Shown here piece after piece: positions 24,338 through 31,755 of a stretch of DNA of 47,999 bases. Under the pieces are notes generated by a model. That model was not told the origin of the DNA and did no database searches. It saw only the letters and a program-made list of their open reading frames with translations. The position numbers and the translations under genes were made by a program. How positions within the stretch are numbered: the first letter of the stretch is position 1; each line of letters begins with the position of its first letter. The stretch is from an uncultured Eubacterium sp. (GTDB lineage: Bacteria > Bacillota > Clostridia > Lachnospirales > Lachnospiraceae), in the NCBI GenBank assembly GCA_934316845.1, contig CAKRDZ010000022.1, forward strand, positions 1-47,999, given 5' to 3'.

Positions 24338-25279
24338 TTATAAGATGCCTTTCTTTTCTGCCAGCCGGATGATCTCCTCCACGATCTCACTTTCCGTGCT
24401 AAACTGATCTTTATCGATCATCTGCACGTCCCGTTCTCTCCGGAACCAGGTAAGCTGCCGTTTGGCAAAATGTCTGGTGTCTTTTTTTATTTGTTCGATT
24501 ACTTCTTCTTCGGAACATTTTCCCTCAAAATACGGAAACCATTCCTTGTATCCAATAGCTTGCATCGAAGTCAGACCCTTTCCATATCCTGCTTCATGGA
24601 GTTTTGTCACTTCTTCCGCCAGTCCCTGTTCTGCCATCTGATCTACCCGCCGGTTAATACGGTCATACAGTTTTTTTCGATCCATGGTCAGCACAACATA
24701 CAAAAAATTATAGGGTGACTCATTTTGTCTCTGTTCTTTATTGTGGGCAGAAATCGGTATTCCCGTCTCTTCATAGTACTCCAGCGCGCGGATGACCCGT
24801 TTTACATTGTTTTTATGAATGGCTTCCGCGGATTCGGGATCGACTTTTTTCAATCGCTCATAGAGTACCTCCGCGCCTTCTGTCTTGGCAATTATTTCCA
24901 GTTTCTTGCGGTAATTGCTTCCTTCGCGTTCTTCCTGAAACTGCACATCGTAAAGCAGTGCCTGAATATAAAATCCCGTACCTCCGACTACGATCGGAAT
25001 GTGTCCGTTTTCATAGATTTTCTCCAGACTCTGCTTTGCCAGCTGCTGAAATTCATATACATGAAACGGCTCCTCAACCGGCAGAATATCCACCAGATGA
25101 TGTGGTACTCCCTGCATTTCTTCCGGAGTGATCTTTGCCGTCCCAATGTCCATTTCCCGGTATACCTGCATCGAATCCGCCGATATGATCTCGCCCCCGA
25201 TCTTTTGTGCAAGTTCGATCGAGGCTTTTGTTTTTCCGGCGGCCGTCGGACCGGTCAAAATAATAATAGGTTTTTTCAT
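24338..25279 (-). CDS. miaA: tRNA dimethylallyltransferase
   Basis: MiaA adds a dimethylallyl group to adenosine 37 of tRNAs that read codons starting with U, the first step towards ms2i6A. The 313-residue protein has the P-loop GPTAAGKTKASIELA at about residues 9-23, then SADSMQVYREMDIGTAKI, VGGTGFYIQALLYD, the SYNFLYVVLTMDR-like segment and QLTWFRRERD. The start overlaps the mutL stop by four bases (ATGA), so the two are translationally coupled. Confidence 0.97.
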   Translation of the reverse strand: MKKPIIILTGPTAAGKTKASIELAQKIGGEIISADSMQVYREMDIGTAKITPEEMQGVPHHLVDILPVEEPFHVYEFQQLAKQSLEKIYENGHIPIVVGGTGFYIQALLYDVQFQEEREGSNYRKKLEIIAKTEGAEVLYERLKKVDPESAEAIHKNNVKRVIRALEYYEETGIPISAHNKEQRQNESPYNFLYVVLTMDRKKLYDRINRRVDQMAEQGLAEEVTKLHEAGYGKGLTSMQAIGYKEWFPYFEGKCSEEEVIEQIKKDTRHFAKRQLTWFRRERDVQMIDKDQFSTESEIVEEIIRLAEKKGIL

Positions 25280-27114
25280 CCTGATACAATCCTTTTAAAT
25301 TTCTTTTCAAATTCTTTTTTTGACATGGAGATCGTCGTCGGTCTGCCATGCGGGCAGTGATACGGATCTTTGGCATGCAGCATCTTATCGATCAGTTCCT
25401 TGGCTTCTGCAAAGGACAGCGTATGATTTCCTTTCACTGCGGCTTTGCACGAAATGGTTGCACAGCGGTCTGTGATCTTTTCAATGTGGTCTGCCATCGG
25501 ATTTTCAATCAATTCATCCAAAATGCTGTAAAACAGATCTTTACTTACGAGATGCAGAAAATGTGACGGCACTGCCACAATCGCGTATTCATCTCCGCCA
25601 AATTCCTCAATCTCAAATCCAAGTTTGGAAAATGCCTCTTTGCATTTACCAAGCATTTCCTTTTCCTTATGGGTCAGGGAGATCAAAAGCGGCGTTACCA
25701 GATTCTGGCTGTACACATGATTATCCGCAAGTTCTTCCATCAGTTGTTCATATAGAATTTTTTCATGAGCCGCATGCTGGTCAATGATCAGCATTTCTTC
25801 TCCGTATTCAATCATCCAGTATGTCCCAAATACCTGACCGATCAGCCGGAATTTAATGCGGTCTTCCTCTGCCAGCATCTCATTTTTGAAAAAGGACTGC
25901 TGCTCGTATTTCACCTGCGGCTTTTCCTCCTGCGATGCAGTCACCGGCCGGACAATCTGTACCGGTTTTTGTTCTGGTTTGACGTTTCCGGTTTTTTCCA
26001 TATCTTCTTTTTTTGTCTCTTCCATGCGTTTCCGCTCAAATGGTTCCGGCACCGGTTTTTCAGACGGTTTTGGAATCTGTGCAGAAAGTGGTTTCTTTTC
26101 CTCTTTACCCGGTGCTACGTTCGGGATCAGGGTCGCCTCATGCAGCACGCGATGGATCTCCTGCCGAAAAAGTTCAAACACTTCTTCCTGGTTCATAAAA
26201 CGGACTTCCATCTTGGTCGGATGCACATTGACATCCAAAAAGGCACTGTCAATCGTCAAAAACAAGACCACAAACGGAAAACGGTTTGTCATCGTAAATC
26301 CCTCGTATCCCGTCTCAATTGCTTTCGTAACAATCGGACTTTTGATATATCTGCCGTTGATGTAATAATACATAAAGGTTCTTGTTCCTCTGGATATCTC
26401 CGGTTTTCCGACAAATCCCTCTAATTTCATCCCATCTTTTTCTACGCTGACCGGCAGAATGGCTTTGGTGATATCCGCGCCAAACTGCTGGTAAATATTG
26501 TCTTTTACATTGCCGTTTCCCGATGTCTGGATCTTCGTTTTTCCATCCCAGATAAAGCGGAAGCGGATTTCCGGATGAGACAGCGTAAAATGAAGCATTA
26601 CTTCGCTGATATACCCGCCCTCTGTCGTTTTCGTCTTTAAAAATTTGGCTCGCACCGGCGTATTATAAAACAGGTTTCGGATTAAAAAGGTAGAGCCGTC
26701 CGGGCATCCTACTTCTTCGTTTGCCACCTCTTTGCCACCGTGAATCTCATAGCGGCATCCGATCAGATCCTCTTCGCGTTTGGTGATCAATTCCACCTGC
26801 GCCACAGCCGCTACACTAGAAAGAGCCTCCCCACGAAATCCCAGACTGTGAATCGTAAGAAGGTCTTCTATCTTTTTTATTTTGCTTGTCGCGTGGCGGG
26901 TAAATGCCATCGGAATTTCCTCTCTGGCAATCCCGCATCCATTATCTGTAATTCGTATAAAGGAAATACCGCCGTCCTTGATCTCGACGGTGATGGCATT
27001 CGCCCCTGCATCAATTGCATTTTCCACCAGTTCTTTTACAACGGCAGCAGGGCGTTCTACAACTTCCCCTGCCGCGATCTTATCAATCGTAGATGGATCC
27101 AAAAGCTGTATCAT
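25276..27114 (-). CDS. mutL: DNA mismatch repair protein MutL (endonuclease type)
   Basis: A 612-residue GHKL ATPase and nicking endonuclease that links MutS to strand removal. The N-terminal ATPase has ELVENAIDAGA, DNGCGI and LGFRGEALSS. A Pro/Glu-rich linker covers about 345-410. The C-terminal nuclease has DQHAAHEKILYE, matching DQHA(x)2E(x)4E, with SCKAAVKGNH and CPHGRPT as metal-site motifs. These features mean methyl-independent repair as in Bacillus. It follows mutS by 13 bases. Confidence 0.97.
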   Translation of the reverse strand: MIQLLDPSTIDKIAAGEVVERPAAVVKELVENAIDAGANAITVEIKDGGISFIRITDNGCGIAREEIPMAFTRHATSKIKKIEDLLTIHSLGFRGEALSSVAAVAQVELITKREEDLIGCRYEIHGGKEVANEEVGCPDGSTFLIRNLFYNTPVRAKFLKTKTTEGGYISEVMLHFTLSHPEIRFRFIWDGKTKIQTSGNGNVKDNIYQQFGADITKAILPVSVEKDGMKLEGFVGKPEISRGTRTFMYYYINGRYIKSPIVTKAIETGYEGFTMTNRFPFVVLFLTIDSAFLDVNVHPTKMEVRFMNQEEVFELFRQEIHRVLHEATLIPNVAPGKEEKKPLSAQIPKPSEKPVPEPFERKRMEETKKEDMEKTGNVKPEQKPVQIVRPVTASQEEKPQVKYEQQSFFKNEMLAEEDRIKFRLIGQVFGTYWMIEYGEEMLIIDQHAAHEKILYEQLMEELADNHVYSQNLVTPLLISLTHKEKEMLGKCKEAFSKLGFEIEEFGGDEYAIVAVPSHFLHLVSKDLFYSILDELIENPMADHIEKITDRCATISCKAAVKGNHTLSFAEAKELIDKMLHAKDPYHCPHGRPTTISMSKKEFEKKFKRIVSG

Positions 27115-27127
27115 CCAATCACACTCC

Positions 27128-29773
27128 TTACCATTTATCTTTTAACTCGTTCTGCCATTTATATACCAGATTCATCGCATCCATCGGTGTCACACGGGAA
27201 AGGTCAATATCCCGCAGTTCAAATAAAATATCCTCCGAATGGAATGTCGTCACCGTATCAAAGATGGAAAGCTGATTCATCCCGGAAGATGCCTTTTTCT
27301 CCGCCACCTGTTCCTGTTTCTCCGGAATACGGATGACAGACAGACTGTCTCCCCCTTCGAGTTCTTCTGCGATCTCTCTGGCGCGGATCAGTACACTTTC
27401 CGGCACCCCGGCAAGTTTTGCCACCTGAATACCGTAACTTTTATCGGCACCGCCTTTTACAATCTTTCGCAGAAATACAATATCTTCGCCATCTTCTTTT
27501 ACGGCAATACAGTAATTCTGAACGCCTTCCAGTTTTCCTTCCAGTTCCGTAAGTTCATGATAATGCGTCGCAAACAACGTCTTTGCACCAATATTCTTCT
27601 TATCTACAATATGTTCTACCACGGCCCAGGCAATGCTGAGTCCGTCAAAGGTAGACGTTCCGCGCCCGATCTCATCAAGGATGATCAGACTGTCCTTGGT
27701 TGCATTATGTAAAATATTGGCAACCTCTGTCATTTCTACCATAAATGTACTTTGTCCGCTTGCAAGGTCATCGGAAGCACCCACACGGGTAAAAATACGG
27801 TCTACCACAGAAAGATCGGCCGACGCAGCCGGAACAAAGCAGCCAATCTGTGCCATCAGTACGATCAGCGCCGTCTGACGCATATAGGTCGATTTTCCTG
27901 CCATATTCGGTCCGGTGATGATAACAACGCGGTGAGAATCCTCATCGAGATACGTTCCATTGGAGATGAACATATCGTGATCGATCATCTGTTCAATGAC
28001 CGGATGACGTCCCTCTTTGATATTTATGATTCCTTCCTCATTGAGGGTCGGACGTACATAATTGTTCTTTTCCGACACGAGGGCAAGACTCGCCATCATG
28101 TCTAACATGGCAATTGCCTTCGCCGTACGCTGGATCCGGTCAACCTGCGTAAATACATGATCCCGGATCTCGCAGAACAACTGGTATTCGAGATTATATA
28201 ATTTATCTTCTGCTCCAAGCACAACATCTTCCAGTTCTTTTAATTTTTCCGTCGTGTAACGCTCCGAGTTTGCAAGTGTCTGCTTGCGTACCCAGTCCGC
28301 CGGCACCAGATCTTTATAGGAATTTGTCACATCCAGATAGTAGCCAAATACACGGTTATATTTCACTTTCAGGTTCTTTATCCCTGTCTTTTCCCGCTCT
28401 TCGGCCTCCAGCTGGAGAAGCCAGTCTTTTCCCTCGGATTTGGCTTTTCGAAGTTTGTCCACCTGCTCATCATAACCATCGCGGATAATCCCTCCGTCGT
28501 GCATGGCAAGCGGCGGTTCTTCTGTGATTGCATCGGTAACCAGTTTGCAAATATCCTCTAAGGGATCTAATTCTTCTAAAATTTCCGCAAACAACCGGCT
28601 TGTAAAATTCGAGCACAAAAAACGGATCGGCGGCAGCATCTCCAACGAACTTTTTAACGCAATAAAATCCCGTGGATTTGCTGACTTATAACTGATCTTA
28701 CTAAGCAGTCTTTCAAGATCATAGATCGGATTCAGATACTCTCGGAGTTCCTCTCTCGTGATCATATTGGCATTTAATTCATCAATTGCATCAAACCGTT
28801 TTAAAATCTCTTCTTTTTGAATAAATGGCTGCTCCAGCGTATTGCGGAGTTTTCGCGCTCCCATCGCCGTCCGTGTCCGGTCAAGCACCCACAAAAGGGA
28901 GCCTCTTTTTTTCTTTTCCCGAAGCGTCTCTACAAGTTCCAGATTCCGGCGGGTATTGCGGTCCAACAGCATATATTTTCCCACCTTATAGGGAACCAGT
29001 TCCAAAATATGGGCAAGCGAGGTCTTCTGCGTCTCCTCAAGGTATTCCATCACGGCACCTGCCGCTGTAATACCGACCGAATAATCCGCCAATCCCAGTC
29101 CGTCCAGCGTCTGAACCGAAAAATGGCGGCAGAGCGATTTTTTACAGCATTCTTCATCAAAATAATGAGGCGCCAGCGAAGAAACGGAAATTCCAAGCCG
29201 TTCTTTCAAATCCTCGATATCCACTCCACTAATATAAAAAGACTCATTGCAAATGAGTTCACTCGGCATAAATTTATTGATTTCATCGAGAAGTTTTCCC
29301 AGGGTATCCACTTCGGTCAGACGATATTCTCCCGTTGTCACATCCACGACAGAAATCCCAAACAGATCATCCATCGCGACAACACCCATCAGATAATTGT
29401 TCTTTGACTCATCCAGTGCTTCCAGATTGCAGTTTGTACCCGGTGTAACGATCCGCACAACTTCTCTTTTCACAAGTCCCTTTGCCAATTTCGGGTCTTC
29501 CACCTGTTCGCATATTGCCACTTTATATCCTTTGGACACCAGGCGGGTAATATATCCTTCTGCAGAATGAAAGGGGACACCACACATGGGTGCCCTTTCT
29601 TTCAATCCACAACTCTTTCCGGTAAGAGTTAATTCCAATTCTTTTGATGCACATTTTGCATCTTCAAAAAACATCTCATAAAAATCACCCAGGCGGTAAA
29701 ACAGGATACAATCTTTGTACTCATTCTTTGTCTCAAGATACTTCTGCATCATGGGGGTAAGCTGTTCTTCCAT
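27128..29773 (-). CDS. mutS: DNA mismatch repair protein MutS
   Basis: An 881-residue mismatch-recognition ATPase. The mismatch-binding Phe-x-Glu is in LGDFYEMFFEDA near residue 31. The C-terminal ABC-type ATPase has the Walker A GPNMAGKSTYMRQ at about 620, the signature STFMVEM, Walker B LIILDEIGRGTST and the THYHELTEL helix. It is 15 bases after the SH3-domain gene and continues into mutL. The length is normal. Confidence 0.98.
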   Translation of the reverse strand: MEEQLTPMMQKYLETKNEYKDCILFYRLGDFYEMFFEDAKCASKELELTLTGKSCGLKERAPMCGVPFHSAEGYITRLVSKGYKVAICEQVEDPKLAKGLVKREVVRIVTPGTNCNLEALDESKNNYLMGVVAMDDLFGISVVDVTTGEYRLTEVDTLGKLLDEINKFMPSELICNESFYISGVDIEDLKERLGISVSSLAPHYFDEECCKKSLCRHFSVQTLDGLGLADYSVGITAAGAVMEYLEETQKTSLAHILELVPYKVGKYMLLDRNTRRNLELVETLREKKKRGSLLWVLDRTRTAMGARKLRNTLEQPFIQKEEILKRFDAIDELNANMITREELREYLNPIYDLERLLSKISYKSANPRDFIALKSSLEMLPPIRFLCSNFTSRLFAEILEELDPLEDICKLVTDAITEEPPLAMHDGGIIRDGYDEQVDKLRKAKSEGKDWLLQLEAEEREKTGIKNLKVKYNRVFGYYLDVTNSYKDLVPADWVRKQTLANSERYTTEKLKELEDVVLGAEDKLYNLEYQLFCEIRDHVFTQVDRIQRTAKAIAMLDMMASLALVSEKNNYVRPTLNEEGIINIKEGRHPVIEQMIDHDMFISNGTYLDEDSHRVVIITGPNMAGKSTYMRQTALIVLMAQIGCFVPAASADLSVVDRIFTRVGASDDLASGQSTFMVEMTEVANILHNATKDSLIILDEIGRGTSTFDGLSIAWAVVEHIVDKKNIGAKTLFATHYHELTELEGKLEGVQNYCIAVKEDGEDIVFLRKIVKGGADKSYGIQVAKLAGVPESVLIRAREIAEELEGGDSLSVIRIPEKQEQVAEKKASSGMNQLSIFDTVTTFHSEDILFELRDIDLSRVTPMDAMNLVYKWQNELKDKW

Positions 29774-29788
29774 TGGTCGTCTCCTTCT

Positions 29789-30619
29789 TTATCCTTCCTG
29801 CGTTGCAGTCTGTTCCGGTGTTTTCTCCGGTTCCGGTGCTTTTGTCGGTTCCGGTGCCTTCGTTGGTTCCGGTGCTTTTGTCGGCTCCGGTGCCTTCGTT
29901 GGTTCCGGCGCTTTTGTCGGTTCCGGTACTATAGTCGGTTCCGGTGCCTGTGTTTCCTGCAGCTGGTGCGCCGGTGTATGCGTTGCCGGCTGTTTTGTCA
30001 CTTTCGGACGCTTTGTGGCTTTCGGACGCTTCGTCGGTTTTGGAGTCACTGTCGCTGTTGCTTTCGGTGCCGAAGTCGTTCTTGGTACAGCTGTCACTGT
30101 CGGTTCCTCCGCCGGCTTTTTCGTCGTCAGATAAATCGTACTGATGTACCCCTGTGTTCCGTTTACCTCTACTTTGGTCCACTCTTTTCCATATTCAATA
30201 ATCTTCACTTCATCCCCTGTCTGGAGTTTTCCGATCACATCTGCTGTCAGAGCAGCTTCTTTTCGAATATTAACAACCGTCGATGCATACGCTGTCTCTG
30301 CATCTTTCAGCTTATCGTCAACCTCTTCTTCGTCATCCTGGAAATCTTCTTCATTTCCGCTGACGATAGCCGAATCATACGGCGCCGGTGTCTCTTCTGC
30401 ATCGATTGCCTGTTCCGTTACTACAGCCGGTTTTTCATCGCCAAGATCTCCGCTGTCGACCACCTTTTTCCCAAAGAAAAAAGTTTTTCCGACAAATACC
30501 AGTCCGACCACAAGTGCAATTCCTACAATGCCGGACCATACCGCCATAATAAACTCAAATCGAAACTTCTTATCCGCTTTCAATTTATCAAAAAAATTCG
30601 TTCCTTTACCTTCACTCAT
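29789..30619 (-). CDS. Membrane-anchored SH3-domain protein with proline-rich repeat tail
   Basis: A 276-residue protein with a cytoplasmic N-terminus of about 20 residues and one membrane helix (about 25-47). An acidic linker follows, then a bacterial SH3 domain at about 105-165 (VNIRKEAALTADVIGKLQTG, EWTKVEVNGTQGYIS). The C-terminus is a Thr/Pro/Lys-rich tail ending in tandem PEPTKA units. It should face outside and probably touches the wall; its function is unknown. ATG 30619 is preferred because AAGGAG is only one base from the ATG at 30628. It heads the mutS-mutL-miaA-ynbB string, an unexpected partner for mismatch repair. Confidence 0.78.
   Translation of the reverse strand: MSEGKGTNFFDKLKADKKFRFEFIMAVWSGIVGIALVVGLVFVGKTFFFGKKVVDSGDLGDEKPAVVTEQAIDAEETPAPYDSAIVSGNEEDFQDDEEEVDDKLKDAETAYASTVVNIRKEAALTADVIGKLQTGDEVKIIEYGKEWTKVEVNGTQGYISTIYLTTKKPAEEPTVTAVPRTTSAPKATATVTPKPTKRPKATKRPKVTKQPATHTPAHQLQETQAPEPTIVPEPTKAPEPTKAPEPTKAPEPTKAPEPTKAPEPEKTPEQTATQEG
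29829..29946 (-). repeat. 18-bp tandem repeat in the SH3-protein gene
   Basis: Six-codon units encoding PEPTKA are repeated about five times, flanked by variant PEPTIV and PEPEKT units. Two DNA spellings alternate (GCTTTTGTC and GCCTTCGTT on the plus strand), so the tract looks as if it grew by duplication of a 36-bp dimer. The number of units could vary between strains without shifting the frame. Confidence 0.85.
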
Positions 30620-30667
30620 TTGTCTCATTCTCCTTATGCGTTCATGTTCAAAAATACTACCTTTCTA

Positions 30668-30696
30668 ATTATAACCATAGAATAAAAATTTGTCCA
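30668..30696 (-). promoter_or_regulatory. Promoter of the SH3-mutS-mutL-miaA-ynbB string
   Basis: On the minus strand TGGACA (30691-30696) and TATAAT (30668-30673) have a 17-base spacer. It is divergent from the lexA promoter; the nearest LexA box begins 30 bases beyond its -35 element. Confidence 0.65.
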
Positions 30697-30725
30697 CATA
30701 AAATTTAAAGAATTTTGCATTTATT

Positions 30726-30784
30726 AGAACAAACGTTTGACATTTATATAAAATTATGCTACTATAAATACAAACAATTGTTTG
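30726..30784 (+). promoter_or_regulatory. lexA promoter with two LexA boxes
   Basis: TTGACA (30737-30742) and TACTAT (30760-30765) have a 17-base spacer. Box 1, AGAACAAACGTTTG (30726-30739), overlaps the -35 element. Box 2, the perfect palindrome CAAACAATTGTTTG (30771-30784), covers the start site. This is the standard autorepression layout of lexA. Together with the boxes at 3191 and 3224 the local consensus is (C/A)(A/G)AAC-N4-GTT(C/T)G. Confidence 0.82.
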
Positions 30785-30823
30785 CATTTATTATTCGGCC
30801 GGATAGGAAAGGAAGGACAAAAT

Positions 30824-31438
30824 ATGGGAAATGGTCGCATCTCTGCAAAACAAAGTGAAATTCTTGAATATATTAAAGAAGAAATTTTAAACAAAGGTTA
30901 TCCACCTGCGGTTCGGGAAATCTGTAACGCCGTACATTTAAAATCCACTTCTTCCGTTCATTCTCACCTGGAAACATTGGAAAAAAATGGATACATCCGC
31001 CGGGATCCAACCAAACCGCGTGCGATTGAGATCGTAGACGACAATTTCAATATCACACGAAAGGAAATGAGAAATATTCCAATCATTGGCGAAGTCGCAG
31101 CCGGACAGCCAATCTTTGCGGAACAAAACATCAGCGGATATTTTCCTATCTTAGCAGATGAACTGCCAAGTGGAAATTTATTTATCCTCAATGTACGCGG
31201 GGAAAGTATGATCAATATCGGCATACATGACGGAGATAAGGTCATCGTCCGCGAAGCCTCTACCGCCAAAAACGGCGATATCGTTGTCGCCCTTGTCGAT
31301 GACTCCGCCACTGTAAAGACCTACTACAAGGAAGACGGCCGCTACCGTCTCCAGCCGGAAAACGACACAATGGATCCTATTTACGTAGACCACGTACAAA
31401 TTCTCGGAAACGTAGTCGGATTATTCCGTTTGTATTAA
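30824..31438 (+). CDS. lexA: LexA SOS repressor
   Basis: A 204-residue repressor of the SOS regulon that cleaves itself when RecA filaments form. The winged helix-turn-helix is at about 1-65 (SAKQSEILEYIKEE, PPAVREIC, STSSVHSHLETLE). Self-cleavage falls at Ala93-Gly94 (EVAAGQP). The catalytic pair is Ser128 (GESM) and Lys165 (ATVKTYY). GGAAGG precedes ATG 30824; an in-frame TTG at 30782 lies within the operator. It is convergent with polC across the structured spacer. Confidence 0.97.
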   Translation: MGNGRISAKQSEILEYIKEEILNKGYPPAVREICNAVHLKSTSSVHSHLETLEKNGYIRRDPTKPRAIEIVDDNFNITRKEMRNIPIIGEVAAGQPIFAEQNISGYFPILADELPSGNLFILNVRGESMINIGIHDGDKVIVREASTAKNGDIVVALVDDSATVKTYYKEDGRYRLQPENDTMDPIYVDHVQILGNVVGLFRLY

Positions 31439-31445
31439 TAGGTAT

Positions 31446-31586
31446 GATGATTTCGCTAAAACAAACGTAATAATCGTATTACTTATGCCGGTTTGTTATG
31501 GCGGTATCATTAAAGCCAATCACCGGCTTATACTTTAACGATGTTTTCGCTAGAATAATCGTATTACTTATGCCGGTTTGTTATGG
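31446..31586 (+). repeat. Imperfect direct repeat in the lexA-polC spacer
   Basis: An identical 33-base segment occurs at 31469-31501 and 31554-31586. Each copy is preceded by a similar GATG(A/T)TTTCGCTA (31446 and 31540), with nine extra bases in the first copy. The first copy includes the small hairpin GTAATA-ATCG-TATTAC. Between the copies AAGCC-N7-GGCTT can fold. There is no open frame of note across it. Confidence 0.8.
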
Positions 31587-31596
31587 TGTGGATAAA

Positions 31597-31730
31597 AAAA
31601 GAGACCATTGTTTCACAATAAGGGATTTAGAATCTCGTCGGTGCATCGAGGGCGTATTGCTGTCCTCATGCACCGCTACGTAGATTCTTTAAGCGAGAGC
31701 GGTCCCGCATGTGAAATAATGGTCCTTTTT
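31597..31730. terminator. Large nested hairpin between convergent lexA and polC
   Basis: An outer 15-bp stem (31603-31617 with 31710-31724, one G-U pair) is flanked by A-run and T-run ends, so it can serve as a terminator in both directions. Unlike a normal terminator it encloses about 92 bases. Inside is a second long hairpin: AGAATCT (31629-31635) with AGATTCT (31682-31688), CGGTGCAT (31639-31646) with ATGCACCG (31668-31675), and GAGG with CCTC closing a 12-base loop. It may be a terminator that captured another element, a small mobile repeat or a structured RNA. Confidence 0.6.
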
Positions 31731-31755
31731 ATTATAAACATCATAGCAAAACTTT

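Noticed and set aside
25765..26424. Plus-strand frame of 219 codons opposite mutL
   Set aside because: Shadow frame; Cys/Phe/His-rich composition typical of antisense translation.
29715..30134. Plus-strand frame of 139 codons with Gly-Ser-Gly-Ala-Phe-Val repeats
   Set aside because: It is the antisense image of the PEPTKA repeat in the SH3-protein gene and has no ribosome site.
31446..31586. The 33-base repeats as a CRISPR array
   Set aside because: Only two copies with a 52-base gap, no leader and no cas genes.
31597..31730. The nested hairpin as an integron attC site
   Set aside because: I see no matching core-site sequences, no integron integrase and no cassette-like frame.
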